Origin: Alphaproteobacteria bacterium
GTDB lineage: Bacteria; Pseudomonadota; Alphaproteobacteria; ATCC43930; CGMCC-115725
Assembly (NCBI GenBank): GCA_017353855.1
Contig: JAFMSA010000174.1
Span: forward strand, 1 to 7,720
DNA length: 7,720 bases
Direction of reading: 5' to 3'
The notes beneath the pieces were generated by a model. It did no database searches and was not told the DNA's origin. It saw only the letters and a list, made by a program, of their open reading frames with translations. The position numbers and the translations under genes are program-made. Positions within the stretch are counted from its first letter, which is position 1. Each line of letters starts with the position of its first letter. Of the stretch, positions 6,285 through 7,720 are shown in pieces.

Positions 6285-6326
6285 AGCGCCGATAAGACCA
6301 TGCCGCCCCGCTCTCGGGAAACCCGC

Positions 6327-6746
6327 TTACTTGTTCTTGCCGATCTTCTCCTTCAGCTCGCGCTCCTGACGCGCCACGTCAGGGCCGAAATCCTCTGGCT
6401 CGAATACCTGGCGGATTTCGAGCACGTCCCCGGATCCCGCCGGGCAGCGCCGCGCCCATTCGATCGCTTCTTCGCGCGACTTCACCTGCCAGATCCAATA
6501 ACCGCCGATCGCTTCCTTGGTCTCGGCGAAAGGGCCGTCCGTCACGGTGGGCTTGCCGCTCTCATCGAACGACACGCGCGCAGCCTTTTCGGGCGGATGG
6601 AGACCCTCGCCGGCCAGCAGCACGCCGGCTTTCACGAGTTCCTCGTTGAACCTGCCCATCTTCTCGACGGCATCTGCCGGCGGGGCGAAGTCGGCCGGCA
6701 CCGGCCGCTTGTAGACGTCCGGAATCATCATCACGAAGAAACGCAT
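6327..6746 (-). CDS. DGPF/YCII-family protein, partner of the ECF42 sigma factor
   Basis: A 139-residue soluble protein of the YCII-related, DGPF-containing family. The core starts M-R-F-F-V-M-M-I-P and contains the signature V-T-D-G-P-F-A-E-T-K-E (DGPF at residues 70-73), followed by I-G-G-Y-W-I-W-Q-V and a helix E-E-A-I-E-W-A-R-R. The last 25 residues are highly charged (R-Q-E-R-E-L-K-E-K-I-G-K-N-K) and look like an added helix beyond the usual domain. The family is a small ferredoxin-like fold with unproven biochemical function; its genes are habitually next to ECF42 sigma factors and are their usual targets. The frame is open upstream to 6872, but the ATG at 6746 has AAGGAG ten bases before it and begins exactly where the family does. 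It is the first gene of the operon. Confidence 0.93.
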   Translation of the reverse strand: MRFFVMMIPDVYKRPVPADFAPPADAVEKMGRFNEELVKAGVLLAGEGLHPPEKAARVSFDESGKPTVTDGPFAETKEAIGGYWIWQVKSREEAIEWARRCPAGSGDVLEIRQVFEPEDFGPDVARQERELKEKIGKNK

Positions 6747-6756
6747 AAGTCTCTCT

Positions 6757-6762
6757 CTCCTT
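6757..6762 (-). promoter_or_regulatory. Ribosome binding site of the DGPF gene
   Basis: AAGGAG followed by a GA-repeat, ten bases before the ATG at 6746. The GA-rich run offers closer pairing alternatives. It supports this start over the longer open frame. Confidence 0.65.
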
Positions 6763-6797
6763 GCTATCGAGCCGGATCTCCACGGTTCCGCAGCCCC

Positions 6798-6824
6798 GTC
6801 GAATGGGCAATGCGGGAGTCGACA
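6798..6824 (-). promoter_or_regulatory. Predicted ECF42-dependent promoter
   Basis: On the minus strand TGTCGA (6824-6819) is followed after 17 bases by CGAC (6801-6798), about 50 bases before the DGPF start codon. As I recall, the ECF42 group recognises a -35 of TGTCGA and a -10 beginning CGA or CGT at this spacing. No other TGTCGA was found by eye in the window. It would make the DGPF-sigma operon self-activating. The match is seen; the activity is inferred. Confidence 0.72.
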
Positions 6825-7628
6825 TCCCAAGGATAATTTTTTCGTGTTGAGCGAATTTCGCATCGCCGACACGGCGGAACCCGCGTTTCATGCCGGACAA
6901 AGTTCGGGCGTGAAGTCCGCATGACCAAGGAGATCGTGGTGACGCGTCCACGAACGCTTTGAGCGGCTGCCCCAGGTCGCGCCGGCGACCCTGGACGGCA
7001 CCCAGAAACAGTTCAGATGCGTCTACGCCGTGCGCGGTGTCCGGGGAATTCGGCATCGGTTTGAGGACGTACACAAACCGGTCCTGCGTGTGCTGCGCGC
7101 GGAGCCAAAAGTGGGATCGCATCACGGGCACCAGGATGGATAGTCCAGCGTTCGGGCACCTGGTATGCTGAGCTAGCCGCTCAACCTCCGGTGAAATGCC
7201 TGCGAGCGCCCAAACAGCGTGCAAAGGGACGCGGCCTCATCCGGCTCGACTCCGGACGCGGTCTGCGCCACCCCTCCTGAAAAATGGGGCCCTTGCCTTC
7301 AATTGTCCGGCCAGATCACCAATACCCACGGCGGGCAGTTTCTCAATATGCCGCCATGGGGCGGAAGCGGCAACGACCCCGACGCGGCTTACCAAGCCAT
7401 CCGAGAACCAACGGCAGGGCCGTTCACCAAAAACAGCCTTCAATGTTATCGGGAAGGAATCGAGCTGGCGAAGAGAAGATGAAAAACCCGCAGACGCGGT
7501 GCGCGGTCGGCTGAACCCCCATCGTCGCTTCGATTGGCCTCCCGGCAATGTCCGACGCGGTCGGCCAAGGCTCCCTTTTTACGGCGACCGACTCGTTCAG
7601 TCGTCGTTGTGATTGGACGAGATTCTGA
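6825..7628. other. 800-bp region without a secure gene
   Basis: Upstream of the sigma-factor operon. It has short frames without family resemblance, a 7-bp inverted repeat (CGGTTTG/CAAACCG, 7057-7080), a third copy of GCTCAACC at 7179-7186, and a small stem CGACT/AGTCG near 7589-7603 beyond the stop codon of the right-edge gene. The long minus-strand frame covering 6562-7224 overlaps the DGPF gene in another frame and has no recognisable content. Only the plus-strand ORF ending at 7482 has a coding appearance. Confidence 0.5.
7219..7482 (+). CDS. Doubtful small ORF or gene fragment
   Basis: The frame opens at 7195 and ends in TGA at 7480-7482. Starting at the GTG at 7219 it gives 87 residues; the first ATG, at 7348, gives 44. 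The second half reads like real protein, with an aromatic and glycine-rich patch (Q-F-L-N-M-P-P-W-G-G-S-G-N-D-P-D) and a C-terminal helix (Y-R-E-G-I-E-L-A-K-R-R), and with GC-rich third codon positions. No good ribosome binding site precedes either start. I do not recognise it; it may be a decayed 3' end of a lost gene, a small real gene, or chance. Two cysteines are present and there is no signal peptide or membrane segment. Confidence 0.3.
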   Translation: MQRDAASSGSTPDAVCATPPEKWGPCLQLSGQITNTHGGQFLNMPPWGGSGNDPDAAYQAIREPTAGPFTKNSLQCYREGIELAKRR

Positions 7629-7720
7629 TTAAAGAAGAAAAGGTTTGAGATCGTCGTCGTCGAAGTTCTCAGGGTAAAGCGCGCGGAAGCCGCTGGCAGC
7701 AACTTGAGGTGACGGTTGAG
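7629..7720 (-). CDS. C-terminal end of a gene continuing past the right edge
   Basis: On the minus strand the frame is open from the window edge to a TAA at 7631-7629, giving about 30 residues that end S-G-F-R-A-L-Y-P-E-N-F-D-D-D-D-L-K-P-F-L-L. Codons are typical of the other genes here and the acidic, aromatic tail looks like a genuine protein terminus. The family cannot be told from this fragment. The competing frame that also crosses this stretch (minus 7424-7702) has low-complexity content and is less likely. Confidence 0.5.
   Translation of the reverse strand, partial: QPSPQVAASGFRALYPENFDDDDLKPFLL

Noticed and set aside
5934..6836. 300-residue plus-strand ORF
   Set aside because: It is the antisense shadow of the sigma-factor and DGPF genes, kept open by high GC content.
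6747..6872. N-terminal extension of the DGPF protein to 6872
   Set aside because: It would be translated through the predicted promoter and ribosome binding site, and the DGPF family begins at M-R-F-F.

Overview
The window looks like chromosomal DNA of a GC-rich alphaproteobacterium, most likely in or near Bradyrhizobium/Nitrobacteraceae. I judge this from codon choice, from the OFA transporter with its tiny partner gene, and from the style of the hypothetical genes; no rRNA or marker gene is present to confirm it. No phage, CRISPR array, tRNA or intact insertion sequence is visible.

Layout, left to right. (1) Positions 1-1426, plus strand: the 3' part of an OFA-type major facilitator transporter gene, whose stop codon overlaps the ATG of a 43-residue single-helix protein, the 'MFS transporter small subunit' that accompanies such transporters. 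(2) 1427-2551: about 1.1 kb with no convincing gene, only weak ORFs, a hairpin (2000-2031) and an 18-bp imperfect palindrome (2400-2417). (3) 2552-4003, plus: a complete amidase-signature hydrolase with all three catalytic residues. (4) 4004-4415: no convincing gene. (5) 4416-4649, minus: a 77-residue unrecognised protein with a good ribosome binding site and a tandem 8-bp repeat upstream. (6) 4650-5024: a non-coding gap with three inverted repeats and a weak IS-end-like motif. (7) 5025-6746, minus: a two-gene operon of a DGPF/YCII-family protein followed by an ECF sigma factor with a long C-terminal TPR-like extension (the ECF42 type). A promoter matching the ECF42 pattern, TGTCGA-17 nt-CGAC, lies directly upstream. 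(8) 6825-7628: mostly empty, with one doubtful small plus-strand ORF. (9) 7629-7720, minus: the C-terminal end of a gene that continues beyond the window.

How the genes work together. The clearest functional unit is the DGPF-ECF42 operon, probably self-activating, with the TPR extension replacing an anti-sigma factor. The transporter and its small subunit form a second, translationally coupled unit for uptake or exchange of a small organic anion. The amidase stands alone, and its substrate cannot be read from the sequence. I found no evidence for a wholly new system. The items most worth following up are the self-regulating sigma-factor operon, the tiny transporter subunit, and the paired or palindromic sites near the two orphan genes.
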